From: Pedobacter xixiisoli
Lineage (GTDB): Bacteria; Bacteroidota; Bacteroidia; Sphingobacteriales; Sphingobacteriaceae
Direction: 5' to 3'
Assembly: GCF_900215335.1 (NCBI RefSeq)
Contig: NZ_OCMT01000001.1
Coordinates: 496,001 to 560,000 of the forward strand
Length of the DNA: 64,000 nt
Shown: positions 9,035 to 17,082 of the stretch, piece after piece
Layout: every line of letters begins with the position of its first letter
Numbering within the stretch: position 1 is the stretch's first letter
Notes under the pieces: generated by a model
What the model saw: the letters and a program-made list of their open reading frames with translations, nothing else
What the model was told of the DNA's origin: nothing
The model's database searches: none
Position numbers and translations under genes: made by a program

Positions 9035-11163
9035 TTCCCATTTTTTAAATTGTTGAAATAATTAGCTGATAGCTGCTTGCTCGACCCTGCATTTTTAGCT
9101 TGAGGTTGTGCTGCAGCTTTACCAATAATGCGATAGATAGCATTTGACACTGTTTCTATATCTCTTTTTTGTGGTTTTGCTTGGCTGTTTAGTCTTCGAA
9201 GGCTATTGAGTGCTGCTAAAAAGCTAGCAGGTTTACTGGCGGCAGCGGCAATGATTTGCTTTTCTCCAGTTTGTAATAAGGCTTTTTCGTTAGTGTTGAA
9301 CGATTTTCCATTCTGATGTAAATCCAATAAGGCTAAAAGTACTTTCAATTCTTCTCTGTTACGGTCTGTAAGCTCAAATTGCGACTTTGTACTTGGGTTC
9401 GTAATTTTTTCGAGCTCGCCAGTCAAGCGTTTTTCGAATTTTAATGCTGTGGTTTTGATGGTGGTTTTAGCAACATAAGCCCTAGATTTCTGCTGCAAGT
9501 CTTTTAACAAACGTAACGCTTTGTACTCAAAAGGGAGTGCTTCCTGAGGTTTGTAAGTGCGGAGGTTTAATTCTGCCTTCCACATTTCGTTCAATACCGC
9601 TTTTAGTTGTGCTTTAATCTCTGGTTCAAAGAAAGTAGCATCTTCTGCAATGTCATGTTTGTGAGCATATTTATCCATCAAAGCCTTTACATCGCCAAAC
9701 TTTTCCTCTTCCTTTTTATGGCTGCCGTGGTCATGACCATCATCAGCGTGGTGTTCATCGTCGCCACCAATTTGTGTTTCGTTTTCTTCTCCCAAAAACT
9801 GACCGTAGCGCAACCTTAACAGCTTTTGGTCTACACCTAAATTATTACTGCGCTTTTTAAATTCATCTTGCGTTAGACTGGCTTTTTCAGCAAGTAATTT
9901 CTCCGTATCTAAAATAATCTGCCGCTGACTTCTAAAGTATTCAGGCACTAAGTTTACACCAGAAGTCATTCCGGCCATGCTCATTAGCTCTGCGGTATCT
10001 ACTATGGAAACACTATATACATCCGAACGACTTTCTTGCCCTTTGTTATCCTTCGCCTGAATGAAGAAATAGAGTTCGTCTCCAGGTTTCATACCTAAGC
10101 TTTTAAGGTTGATGTGTTTTTTGAGGTTCAAGCTTCTTTGGTTGCGGATGTTAGTTTCAAAACTTAATTTATTTTCGGTAAAACTCACGCTTTCTCCTTT
10201 TCCACTGGCCATCGTTGCAGAGATAAAGGCCGCTGCAATTCCGTAATCGTCAGTTAAAATTGCACTTAAATCTATTTTTGCAGCTTGCCCAATATCTATG
10301 GTTGTTTGTGGTTTTGGCTGTATAATTTTAATATTTACAGGATGGTCTGGTATCAATTCTATTTGGTATAAATCTGATTTCGTGCCCTCAATTTCTAATT
10401 GATAAAAGCCAGATTTGTCTATTTTTCTAGAGAAATTCCATTGCGTAGCGCTTTTATCTGTTGGCTTTAATTTTATACGTTCTTTATCATTGAAAATCAC
10501 TTCAAAAGATTGAAGACTTTTGTTGGTGCTGATGGTCCATTTTACGGTGCCTCCAATTTCCACTTTTAGCGCAAACTGTTTTTGGCTTCTAGCAGGTTTT
10601 GCAGTGTAAGTGGGAGCTTGTATCGTAATGGAATAATCCGCAATTTGAGGAGCGATATTTTCTGGTATAGCAATAGTGGGATTTTGATGATGCTCAACAG
10701 AAATAGTTTCTTTGTCAATCTTTTTGAGTTTTCCTAAAGCAAACGTGCTTAGCAATCCCAAAGCTAAGCAAACAAAACCTAAGGTGACTTTTTTTGTAGC
10801 TCCCTTTGTTGTTTCTTTTTGGGGTAGTAAGGAAAGAGTTTTGTTGGCTTGTAGCTGCGCTAACTGCGATAATTCTGCTGGATTTCTTAAAAGTAGACTG
10901 GCACTGTCTTCAAGTATTGGAAAATGGGTATCTAAATATCTAGCCACCCAAGCATCGTCAATTTTCCAAACTGGACGAATAGTGAGAAATACCAATGCAG
11001 CTAAGAAAAATGCCAATAAAGCGATTCCGTAATTAGGTTGGAAGAAATGAGTAGATATGCTGTTAATCAATAGCGAAAAGCCTAAGGATACGGCAAATCC
11101 TTGGATAAGGTAAATTGCTATCCATTTATACTTCAACTGCTTAATATAACGCTGTCCCTGCAT
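9031..11163 (-). CDS. Large Bat-locus membrane protein (DUF4175-like) with a His/Asp-rich loop
   Basis: A 710-residue protein. Two hydrophobic segments are near the N-terminus (IAIYLIQGFAVSLGFSLLIN; GIALLAFFLAALVFLTI), followed by a further helix near residue 130 and a long soluble part containing beta-rich repeats and helices. The arrangement resembles DUF4175-type proteins found next to BatA in Bacteroidota. Around residues 465-485 an unusual stretch, GGDDEHHADDGHDHGSHKK, could bind metal. The gene starts 1 base after the BatA-like gene and overlaps the next by 4 bases. No enzyme motif is visible. The family assignment is tentative. Confidence 0.7.
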   Translation of the reverse strand: MQGQRYIKQLKYKWIAIYLIQGFAVSLGFSLLINSISTHFFQPNYGIALLAFFLAALVFLTIRPVWKIDDAWVARYLDTHFPILEDSASLLLRNPAELSQLAQLQANKTLSLLPQKETTKGATKKVTLGFVCLALGLLSTFALGKLKKIDKETISVEHHQNPTIAIPENIAPQIADYSITIQAPTYTAKPARSQKQFALKVEIGGTVKWTISTNKSLQSFEVIFNDKERIKLKPTDKSATQWNFSRKIDKSGFYQLEIEGTKSDLYQIELIPDHPVNIKIIQPKPQTTIDIGQAAKIDLSAILTDDYGIAAAFISATMASGKGESVSFTENKLSFETNIRNQRSLNLKKHINLKSLGMKPGDELYFFIQAKDNKGQESRSDVYSVSIVDTAELMSMAGMTSGVNLVPEYFRSQRQIILDTEKLLAEKASLTQDEFKKRSNNLGVDQKLLRLRYGQFLGEENETQIGGDDEHHADDGHDHGSHKKEEEKFGDVKALMDKYAHKHDIAEDATFFEPEIKAQLKAVLNEMWKAELNLRTYKPQEALPFEYKALRLLKDLQQKSRAYVAKTTIKTTALKFEKRLTGELEKITNPSTKSQFELTDRNREELKVLLALLDLHQNGKSFNTNEKALLQTGEKQIIAAAASKPASFLAALNSLRRLNSQAKPQKRDIETVSNAIYRIIGKAAAQPQAKNAGSSKQLSANYFNNLKNGN

Positions 11164-11164
11164 C

Positions 11165-12547
11165 TTAATCCACTTTTAATTTTTTGGTTCTGAAATTAAG
11201 TAAGCGCTCTACCGCAAGAACAATAAAAGCCAAAACCCAAATCATTTGATCCAATGGTTTGTCGGCGGCGTACCTTGTTTTGTTTTGTTTCGTATCTTCA
11301 AACACAGCGATAGGTTGCTTGCTGTCAATTTGTTGTATCTGTTGAAATGCGAATGCTGTCGGTTTTTGATGGTAAAGGATTGGCATTAACGCTTGAGGAA
11401 AATTATCTCTCCAAACCAAGTCTGTCCATTGAGGATTAAACTGCGTATATAGCGTATAGTTATGACGTTCGTTTTGTTGCTCTGCGGTTAAAACTGGCTG
11501 GCCATAACCATCTTTCCATATCGTTTCAGCTTTGGTGTCTACTTTGATGACATTACGTATTTTTAACACAGGATATTCTTCGGATTCATTTCCATTTATG
11601 ATAAGCGTACTGGTGTTTTTAATGGAGTTGCTGTTTGCATACTTTAACAATACCCCATCGGTTTTTAAACTGTTGCTGGTTTCCTTAGGAACTGAAGTAG
11701 CACTCAACCAAAATATAGCATCCAATTCTTTGCTTTCTACGCTGTTATAGAATTTAATAGGTTGGTTGAGGTAGCTTCCGATGGCAGATAGCGCAGCTTT
11801 TACATATTTGGCATCTTCTGTATTTGCAGGAAAAACCATTACGTTGAGTGGTGTATTGTCTTGAGTATTCGCTAAACTATAAGTAATGGCATTTCCTTGA
11901 ATTGCAGCTTGATAAGTTTTGCCTAAAAGCTGTGTATGCTTTACATTAGAAGTATCTGCCAGCGGTAGTGACTGCCAATGAATAGCTAAATGCAATGTTG
12001 GGAGTACATCATCCAGTTGTGCAGTATATTTGGGTGCAAAAACCCAAATTGGAAAGCGATTGGGCAAACTGTGGTTAGCTTGCTTCAATAGCGAGGTATA
12101 ATTTAACGGCGATACTATAGCGTCATTAACGAGATTTGTATTAACCGTATCTTTCCAATCCAAACGTTTAAAACCCTTCCCGAAATGCCTCAACTGATAG
12201 CCTTTTTTCAGTAAAGAATCTATCTTTTTTTGATGGCTGAGGTAAATCGGTTTCAAGTTTCGTTCATCTAACAAAATCCATCCCGCTTTATTTTGCGTTA
12301 ATGTTTTTCCTTTTAGATAAGGCTTGGCAATTAATATTGCTAATAGGATGAAAAACAAACAGCGTAATACAAATAACAGCCATTGGCTTATTTTTAAGTT
12401 TCTAGAGCTAGCAGCCGCACTTTCGCCCAATAAGGATATGCTTCCAATTTTTAGCGTTTTACCTTGTTTTACACGCCAAAGATGGATGAGGATTGGCAAC
12501 ACTAAACTTGCCAATGCCATAAAGCTGATGGGATAGAGGAACTGCAC
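11165..12547 (-). CDS. BatA-like membrane protein (aerotolerance regulator N-terminal domain)
   Basis: A 460-residue protein starting with the characteristic BatA N-terminal region: a first helix (SFMALASLVLPILIHLW), a basic loop with KQGKTLKIGSISLL, then a second helix (WLLFVLRCLFFILLAILI). A last helix near the C-terminus is MIWVLAFIVLAVERLL. The large central region is extracytoplasmic and lacks an evident VWA MIDAS motif, unlike full BatA/BatB. It is encoded directly after the DUF58 gene without a gap. Bat proteins are linked to oxygen tolerance or envelope integrity in Bacteroides; the function here is inferred from the locus. Confidence 0.8.
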   Translation of the reverse strand: MQFLYPISFMALASLVLPILIHLWRVKQGKTLKIGSISLLGESAAASSRNLKISQWLLFVLRCLFFILLAILIAKPYLKGKTLTQNKAGWILLDERNLKPIYLSHQKKIDSLLKKGYQLRHFGKGFKRLDWKDTVNTNLVNDAIVSPLNYTSLLKQANHSLPNRFPIWVFAPKYTAQLDDVLPTLHLAIHWQSLPLADTSNVKHTQLLGKTYQAAIQGNAITYSLANTQDNTPLNVMVFPANTEDAKYVKAALSAIGSYLNQPIKFYNSVESKELDAIFWLSATSVPKETSNSLKTDGVLLKYANSNSIKNTSTLIINGNESEEYPVLKIRNVIKVDTKAETIWKDGYGQPVLTAEQQNERHNYTLYTQFNPQWTDLVWRDNFPQALMPILYHQKPTAFAFQQIQQIDSKQPIAVFEDTKQNKTRYAADKPLDQMIWVLAFIVLAVERLLNFRTKKLKVD

Positions 12548-13435
12548 CTAATTATTTACTTTATGACGTTGTTTTAAAAAATCTCGTAATGCTTGGTCAA
12601 TAGGCTGGTTGGTGGTGAGCGTTCGGTAGTAAATTTTCCTGTCCAGCATTTGAGTTTTGATATTTGCTAAATGAGTATCCATTTTTTGCTGATAACTAGT
12701 TCTAACGGCACCTTGGTCAATTTGAATGGTTTGCTTGGTCTCCAAATCTTCAAAAGTGGTGTAACCTTTGAAATCAAGTTTAAGTTCATTCTCCGCTAAC
12801 AATTGAAAAACGATGATTTCATGTTTCAATGCCAATAAAGTATCTAGTAGTTGGATTAACTCTTGGTCGGCTTGGTAAAAATCAGTGATGAAAACCAGTA
12901 ATTCTTTTTTTTGGCCGCCACTAAAAATCTCCTTATAGCCAATTGGATTGGTAAAAGAACCATTAGCTTCAATGCTTTCTAACTGATGAAACAATCTGGA
13001 TAAATGTTGGAAATCTTGACGAGTGTTCATCACAAACAACTCAGCTTCTTTAAAAACGTACAGCCCTACTGCATCGCCTTGCAAATTGGCTAAATACGCC
13101 AAAGATGCGGCTACATATTTCGCATAATTGATTTTGGTCAAGTTTCCATCGCTGTGGTTCATCGAAGCACTTGCATCTATCAATAAACGTAGCGAAATGT
13201 TTGTTTCTACTTCCGATTCTCTGATGTAATATCGATCTGACCGAGCAAACATTTTCCAATCTAACGAACGTAAATCGTCGCCAGGTTGGTAACTTCTGTA
13301 CTGACTAAACTCCATACCAGCCCCTTTCACATTGCTTTTATTGATGCCGTTCATAAAACCATTAACAGTGGTTTTGGCCGCCAACGAAAGTTGCTTGATC
13401 GAAAGTAGTATTTTGGGGTCTAGCAGTTTACTCAT
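12548..13435 (-). CDS. DUF58 domain protein with VWA-like fold
   Basis: A 295-residue cytoplasmic protein. The DUF58 signature is clear: SQYRSYQPGDDLRSLDWKMF, then the VWA MIDAS-like motif LIDASASMNHSDG around residues 85-100. DUF58 proteins partner MoxR AAA+ ATPases, with the metal-site VWA domain thought to recruit substrates. Its ATG shares one base with the MoxR stop codon (TAATG), so the two are translationally coupled. No truncation is visible. Confidence 0.9.
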   Translation of the reverse strand: MSKLLDPKILLSIKQLSLAAKTTVNGFMNGINKSNVKGAGMEFSQYRSYQPGDDLRSLDWKMFARSDRYYIRESEVETNISLRLLIDASASMNHSDGNLTKINYAKYVAASLAYLANLQGDAVGLYVFKEAELFVMNTRQDFQHLSRLFHQLESIEANGSFTNPIGYKEIFSGGQKKELLVFITDFYQADQELIQLLDTLLALKHEIIVFQLLAENELKLDFKGYTTFEDLETKQTIQIDQGAVRTSYQQKMDTHLANIKTQMLDRKIYYRTLTTNQPIDQALRDFLKQRHKVNN

Positions 13436-14481
13436 TACAGACTGTTTTTAGGTCTAGAAATGGTTTTTAAAAGTTCTGTAGTAGCATCATCAGCAGTCAC
13501 ATTTTCAGCTTCAGCTTTAAAGTTCATCAATATCCTATGTCTTAACACTGGATAGGCCATGGTTTGCAAATCTTCGAGCGTTACAGCGTATCTGCCTTTA
13601 AACAAAGCTCTGGCTTTAGCAGTCAAAATTATTGCTTGTCCGGCTCTTGGTCCCGCTCCCCAACGTACCCATTCTTTAATATATGGTACGCTAGATGTGT
13701 CTGGTCTAGTGGCTCTAATCAGTTCGCTAGTATAGGTTACTAAGTCTTCACTTACGCTAACCTGCAAAGTTAATTTTTGTAGTTCTTGAATTTCTTTAGC
13801 TCCGATAATGGCATTTACCTTAGGTTTGGTAGCACCAGTGGTACTGCTTAAAATACGTGTTTCTTCAGCTGCGCTAGGATAGCCAATTTTGATGTATAAT
13901 AAGAAACGGTCTAACTGTGCCTCTGGAAGAGGGTAGGTGCCAGCCTGTTCAATAGGATTTTGGGTTGCCAAAATAAAAAATGGGCGGTCTAGCGGATAGG
14001 TTTGTCCAGCATAGGTGACTTCAAACTCTTGCATGGCTTCTAGCAAAGCTGCTTGGGTTTTCGGTGGTGTCCTGTTGATTTCGTCGGCTAAGATGATGTT
14101 GCCAAACAAAGGACCTTTGTTAAACTTGAAGAAACGTTTACCCGTAGTATGGTCTTCTTCTAAAATTTCAGTTCCAATAATGTCAGATGGCATTAAATCA
14201 GGAGTAAATTGTATCCTTCTGAACGAAAGGTCCAGCGCTTGAGACATGGTACGAACCATCAATGTTTTTGCAAGTCCAGGTACGCCTTCTATCAAGCAAT
14301 GCCCGCCAGCCATTAAAGCAATCAGCATTTCTTCGATAACGCTGTCTTGTCCAACAATTACTTTCTGAATTTCACTTTTTAAAGACGAGATTTTCTGTAT
14401 TAAGCTATTTAGGTTGTTTTCTGTATTTTCCAAACGACGAAATCTTTTTAGGTTAGTAATTGATGCTTCAATATAGCGCAT
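13435..14481 (-). CDS. MoxR-family AAA+ ATPase
   Basis: A 348-residue AAA+ ATPase of the MoxR class. Walker A is GVPGLAKT, Walker B ILADEINR, followed by PPKTQAALLEAMQE and the sensor segment FILATQNPIEQAGTYPLPEAQLDRF, all typical of MoxR. These ATPases act as chaperones with DUF58/VWA partners, consistent with the coupled DUF58 gene downstream. It is the first gene of the five-gene operon and is divergent from the DUF4159 gene with about 100 bases between. The first 16 residues (up to RRLENTEN) are not typical of the family, so a downstream TTG start is possible. Confidence 0.92.
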   Translation of the reverse strand: MRYIEASITNLKRFRRLENTENNLNSLIQKISSLKSEIQKVIVGQDSVIEEMLIALMAGGHCLIEGVPGLAKTLMVRTMSQALDLSFRRIQFTPDLMPSDIIGTEILEEDHTTGKRFFKFNKGPLFGNIILADEINRTPPKTQAALLEAMQEFEVTYAGQTYPLDRPFFILATQNPIEQAGTYPLPEAQLDRFLLYIKIGYPSAAEETRILSSTTGATKPKVNAIIGAKEIQELQKLTLQVSVSEDLVTYTSELIRATRPDTSSVPYIKEWVRWGAGPRAGQAIILTAKARALFKGRYAVTLEDLQTMAYPVLRHRILMNFKAEAENVTADDATTELLKTISRPKNSL

Positions 14482-14583
14482 ATCTAATTGAAAAATAAAG
14501 TGCTTTTAAAGAATATCAAAAAAATTACAACATTAGGCCTTGTTAAAACAGGATTTTAAATGAAATGAGTGTAATTTAGATGG

Positions 14584-15213
14584 ATGCGAGCGGCTAAATT
14601 TACTTTTGCGAGAATAAAATATACTTCTGGAGATTGGGATACGGACCAACGTATGCCCGCAAATGTGCTGAACTCGCTATTGGAGTACACGACCATTCCA
14701 TTAGAACCTGAAGAGAAAATCATTGAATTAAGTAGCCCAGATATTTTTAAATATCCTTTTTGCTATTTAAGTGGACATAAATTGGTTCAATTTAATCAAC
14801 AGGAAGCTGCTAATTTTAAAGCTTTCGTGAAAAATGGAGGTTTTGTATTTGTTGATGACTGCAATCACGACATAGATGGTTTATTCGCCCGTTCTTTTGA
14901 AACGCAGATGGCCAGTTTGTTTGGCGCTGGGGCATTAAAGAAAATCCCTAATAATCATCCTTTATATAATGCTTTCTTCAAGTTTGAAAAAGGACCACCT
15001 ACTACTTCTTTTGAACTAAATGGTTGGGGAGATGATTTGGTGCACGACTATCTCAAAGCAATTATCATTAACGGAAGAATAGGCGTATTGTACAGTAACA
15101 AAGATTATGGTTGCGAATGGGATTATGATTTTCGGAACAAACGTTTCTTAGCAGAGGACAATACTAAATTTGCTGTTAATATTGTCCTTTATGCAATGGG
15201 GGTGAATGCTTAG
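14584..15213 (+). CDS. DUF4159 domain protein
   Basis: A 209-residue protein matching DUF4159, recognisable from FTFARIKYTSGDWDTD near the N-terminus, KNGGFVFVDDCNHDIDGLF in the middle and YSNKDYGCEWDYDF near the C-terminus. The fold resembles a glutamine-amidotransferase-like Rossmann domain, but no catalytic triad is obvious. DUF4159 genes usually accompany MoxR/DUF58/Bat genes; here it is divergent from them and shares their promoter region. There is no signal peptide from this ATG. The family is confident, the role unknown. Confidence 0.85.
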   Translation: MRAAKFTFARIKYTSGDWDTDQRMPANVLNSLLEYTTIPLEPEEKIIELSSPDIFKYPFCYLSGHKLVQFNQQEAANFKAFVKNGGFVFVDDCNHDIDGLFARSFETQMASLFGAGALKKIPNNHPLYNAFFKFEKGPPTTSFELNGWGDDLVHDYLKAIIINGRIGVLYSNKDYGCEWDYDFRNKRFLAEDNTKFAVNIVLYAMGVNA

Positions 15214-15230
15214 GCATTAGTGATAAGGAG

Positions 15231-15264
15231 TTAGGTATTAGTTTTTGATTTTACTAATACCTAA
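15231..15264. terminator. Bidirectional hairpin between convergent genes (TAATACCTA repeat)
   Basis: TTAGGTATTAGT (15231-15242) and ACTAATACCTAA (15253-15264) are perfect 12-bp inverted arms with a T-rich loop. Further imperfect pairing extends outward to about 15211 and 15286. It terminates the DUF4159 gene and the aminotransferase gene, which converge here. Confidence 0.65.
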
Positions 15265-15281
15265 CCACTAATTCCTAGACA

Positions 15282-16478
15282 CTAGATTTTCCCAGGATAT
15301 TGTTTTAACGCTAATGCTAAACAATCCATAGCCGCATTTAAATCATCAACATTAAGTACGTAAGCCATACGCACCTCGTTTTTACCAGAACCTGCCGACG
15401 AATAGAAACCTGTCGCAGGGGCCATCATTACTGTAGCGTTATTATGCTCAAAGCTTTCTAAAATCCACTGACAGAATTTGTCTGCATCATCAATAGGGAA
15501 CTTAGCTACTACATAAAAAGCACCACCTGGGTTAGGACAGAAAACCCCATCGATGTTGTTTAATCTGTTTACCAAAGTATCTCTACGTAAGGTATATTCT
15601 TTATTTACTGTTTCGAAATAGCTATCTGGAGTATCCACAGCAGCTGCACCAGCAATTTGTTCTACCATACCTGGGCTTAAACGAGCTTGTGCAAACTTTA
15701 ATCCTGAAGCAATTACCTCTTTGTTCTTAGTAATTAAACAGCCTAAACGAGCGCCACAAGCACTATAGCGTTTAGAAACAGTATCCATAATCACTACGTT
15801 TTCGTCTAATCCCTCTAAGTGCATTGGCGAGATAAACTCACGACCATCGTAGCAAAACTCACGATAAGCTTCATCAGAGAAAAGGAATAAATCGTATTTC
15901 ACGCAAAGTGCTTTCAATGCTTCCAGCTCTTCCCTAGAATATAAATAACCCGTTGGGTTGTTCGGATTACAGATGATAATCGCTTTGGTTTTCTCTGTAA
16001 TTAACTTTTCAAATTCTGCAATTGGAGGCAGGGCAAAACCATTTTCAATGTAAGATAAAATAGGTTTAACCACCACATTGCTCATACAAGCAAAACCGTT
16101 ATAATTGGCGTAGAAAGGTTCTGGGATAATAATCTCATCACCTTCGTTTACACAAGTTTGCATCGCGATAGTGATAGCTTCAGAACCGCCAACGGTGACC
16201 AAGATGTTTTCTGGAGTAATGTTATACCCAAGCTTGTTGTAGTACTCGGTTAGTTTTGTTCTGTAGGCCAAAGTTCCTTCAGATGGGGTATATGCCCAAA
16301 CATTAAAATCAATGTTTTTGATGGCGTTTAACATTCCTTCTGGAGTTTCAATATCTGGCTGACCGATATTTAAATGATATACTTTTTTGCCTTCAGTTTT
16401 AGCTTTATCGGCAAATGGAGTAAGTTTTCTAATGGGTGAAGCGGGCATTTGGAGCCCCTTTTCTGATATCTTTGGCAT
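15282..16478 (-). CDS. PLP-dependent aminotransferase, class I/II
   Basis: A 398-residue fold-type I aminotransferase. NPNNPTGYLYS is the substrate/PLP-binding region, and the PLP lysine is probably in DTVSKRYSACGARLG. It probably transfers amino groups between an amino acid and a 2-oxo acid in the cytoplasm; substrate (aspartate, aromatic or other) cannot be read from sequence. The frame extends 15 codons further upstream, but a TAnnTTTG promoter and the upstream gene's terminator lie within that extension, so the ATG at 16478 is the start. This puts the start codon at or next to the predicted transcription start, implying a leaderless mRNA. Confidence 0.9.
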   Translation of the reverse strand: MPKISEKGLQMPASPIRKLTPFADKAKTEGKKVYHLNIGQPDIETPEGMLNAIKNIDFNVWAYTPSEGTLAYRTKLTEYYNKLGYNITPENILVTVGGSEAITIAMQTCVNEGDEIIIPEPFYANYNGFACMSNVVVKPILSYIENGFALPPIAEFEKLITEKTKAIIICNPNNPTGYLYSREELEALKALCVKYDLFLFSDEAYREFCYDGREFISPMHLEGLDENVVIMDTVSKRYSACGARLGCLITKNKEVIASGLKFAQARLSPGMVEQIAGAAAVDTPDSYFETVNKEYTLRRDTLVNRLNNIDGVFCPNPGGAFYVVAKFPIDDADKFCQWILESFEHNNATVMMAPATGFYSSAGSGKNEVRMAYVLNVDDLNAAMDCLALALKQYPGKI

Positions 16479-16482
16479 GGGG

Positions 16483-16490
16483 CAAAAATA
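16483..16490 (-). promoter_or_regulatory. -7 element of the aminotransferase gene (probably leaderless)
   Basis: TATTTTTG on the minus strand ends 4 bases before the ATG (16478). With transcription normally starting a few bases after this element, the mRNA would begin at or beside the start codon. Confidence 0.55.
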
Positions 16491-16494
16491 AGAA

Positions 16495-16517
16495 AACCCC
16501 GTTGTAATAACGAGGTT
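16495..16517 (-). terminator. Terminator of the DUF1573 gene overlapping the next promoter
   Basis: On the minus strand AACCTCGTT-ATTAC-AACGGGGTT is followed by TTTTCTT. The stem is 9 bp with a G-T pair. It ends 5 bases before the -7 element of the aminotransferase gene, so one gene stops where the next starts. Confidence 0.65.
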
Positions 16518-16547
16518 CTCCAAAAAATATTAATAAGTAACTACTAC

Positions 16548-16940
16548 CTATTTGGTCGCATTTGCTACAGTTTCTCCTTTAAGGTAAAGCACCTTTGTGG
16601 TAGTTCTAGCATTTGAACTTACTGTTACTGCCATGTTAAAAGGAAGTGGTGAACCCGATTTCTTTACTGTAACTTTTATGAAACCTTTTTCCCCTTTTTT
16701 AACAGGAGTTTGTGTGTATTCTCCTACAGTACAACCGCAAGTTGGCTCTACCTTAGAAATGATCAATGGCGAGTCTCCTTCGTTGGTGAAATTGAAAGTG
16801 TAGCTCACTGCTTGGTCCAATTTAATTTTTCCAAAGTCGTGAGTTTCAGTCTCAAATTTAAATTCAGCAGGCTTTGCTTGTGCGTTAGCCGCAAGCCCCA
16901 ATCCAACTACAGTTACTAGTAATAAAAATAACTTTTTCAT
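16548..16940 (-). CDS. DUF1573 domain secreted protein
   Basis: A 130-residue protein with a signal peptide (KKLFLLLVTVVGLGLAANAQA) and a single DUF1573 Ig-like domain. The signature is HDFGKIKLDQAVSYTFNFTN followed by PLIISKVEPTCGCTVGEYT, including the CGC motif. DUF1573 proteins are abundant in Bacteroidota and probably sit in the periplasm or on the surface; their function is not established. It has its own -7 element (16969-16976) and its own terminator. Confidence 0.92.
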   Translation of the reverse strand: MKKLFLLLVTVVGLGLAANAQAKPAEFKFETETHDFGKIKLDQAVSYTFNFTNEGDSPLIISKVEPTCGCTVGEYTQTPVKKGEKGFIKVTVKKSGSPLPFNMAVTVSSNARTTTKVLYLKGETVANATK

Positions 16941-16968
16941 GTGCGTTGTTATTAGTTTAGTGTATAAA

Positions 16969-16976
16969 CAAATTTA
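16969..16976 (-). promoter_or_regulatory. Candidate -7 element for the DUF1573 gene
   Basis: TAAATTTG on the minus strand matches TAnnTTTG and would give a 5' leader of about 25 bases. Confidence 0.5.
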
Positions 16977-17052
16977 GTGTTTTATAAGTTAAAACAAAAA
17001 GTATTCCAAATATTATTTGCCTGCTTTCGTAAGTCAAAGTTAGAAAGAATTG

Positions 17053-17060
17053 TATCTTTG
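17053..17060 (+). promoter_or_regulatory. Candidate -7 element for the E1 gene
   Basis: TATCTTTG matches TAnnTTTG, 22 bases upstream of the ATG at 17083. Confidence 0.5.
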
Positions 17061-17082
17061 CGACTTAACCAACTTGTAGCTT

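Noticed and set aside
16479..16523. Upstream extension of the aminotransferase reading frame
   Set aside because: The promoter -7 element and the upstream gene's terminator lie in this stretch, so it is unlikely to be translated.
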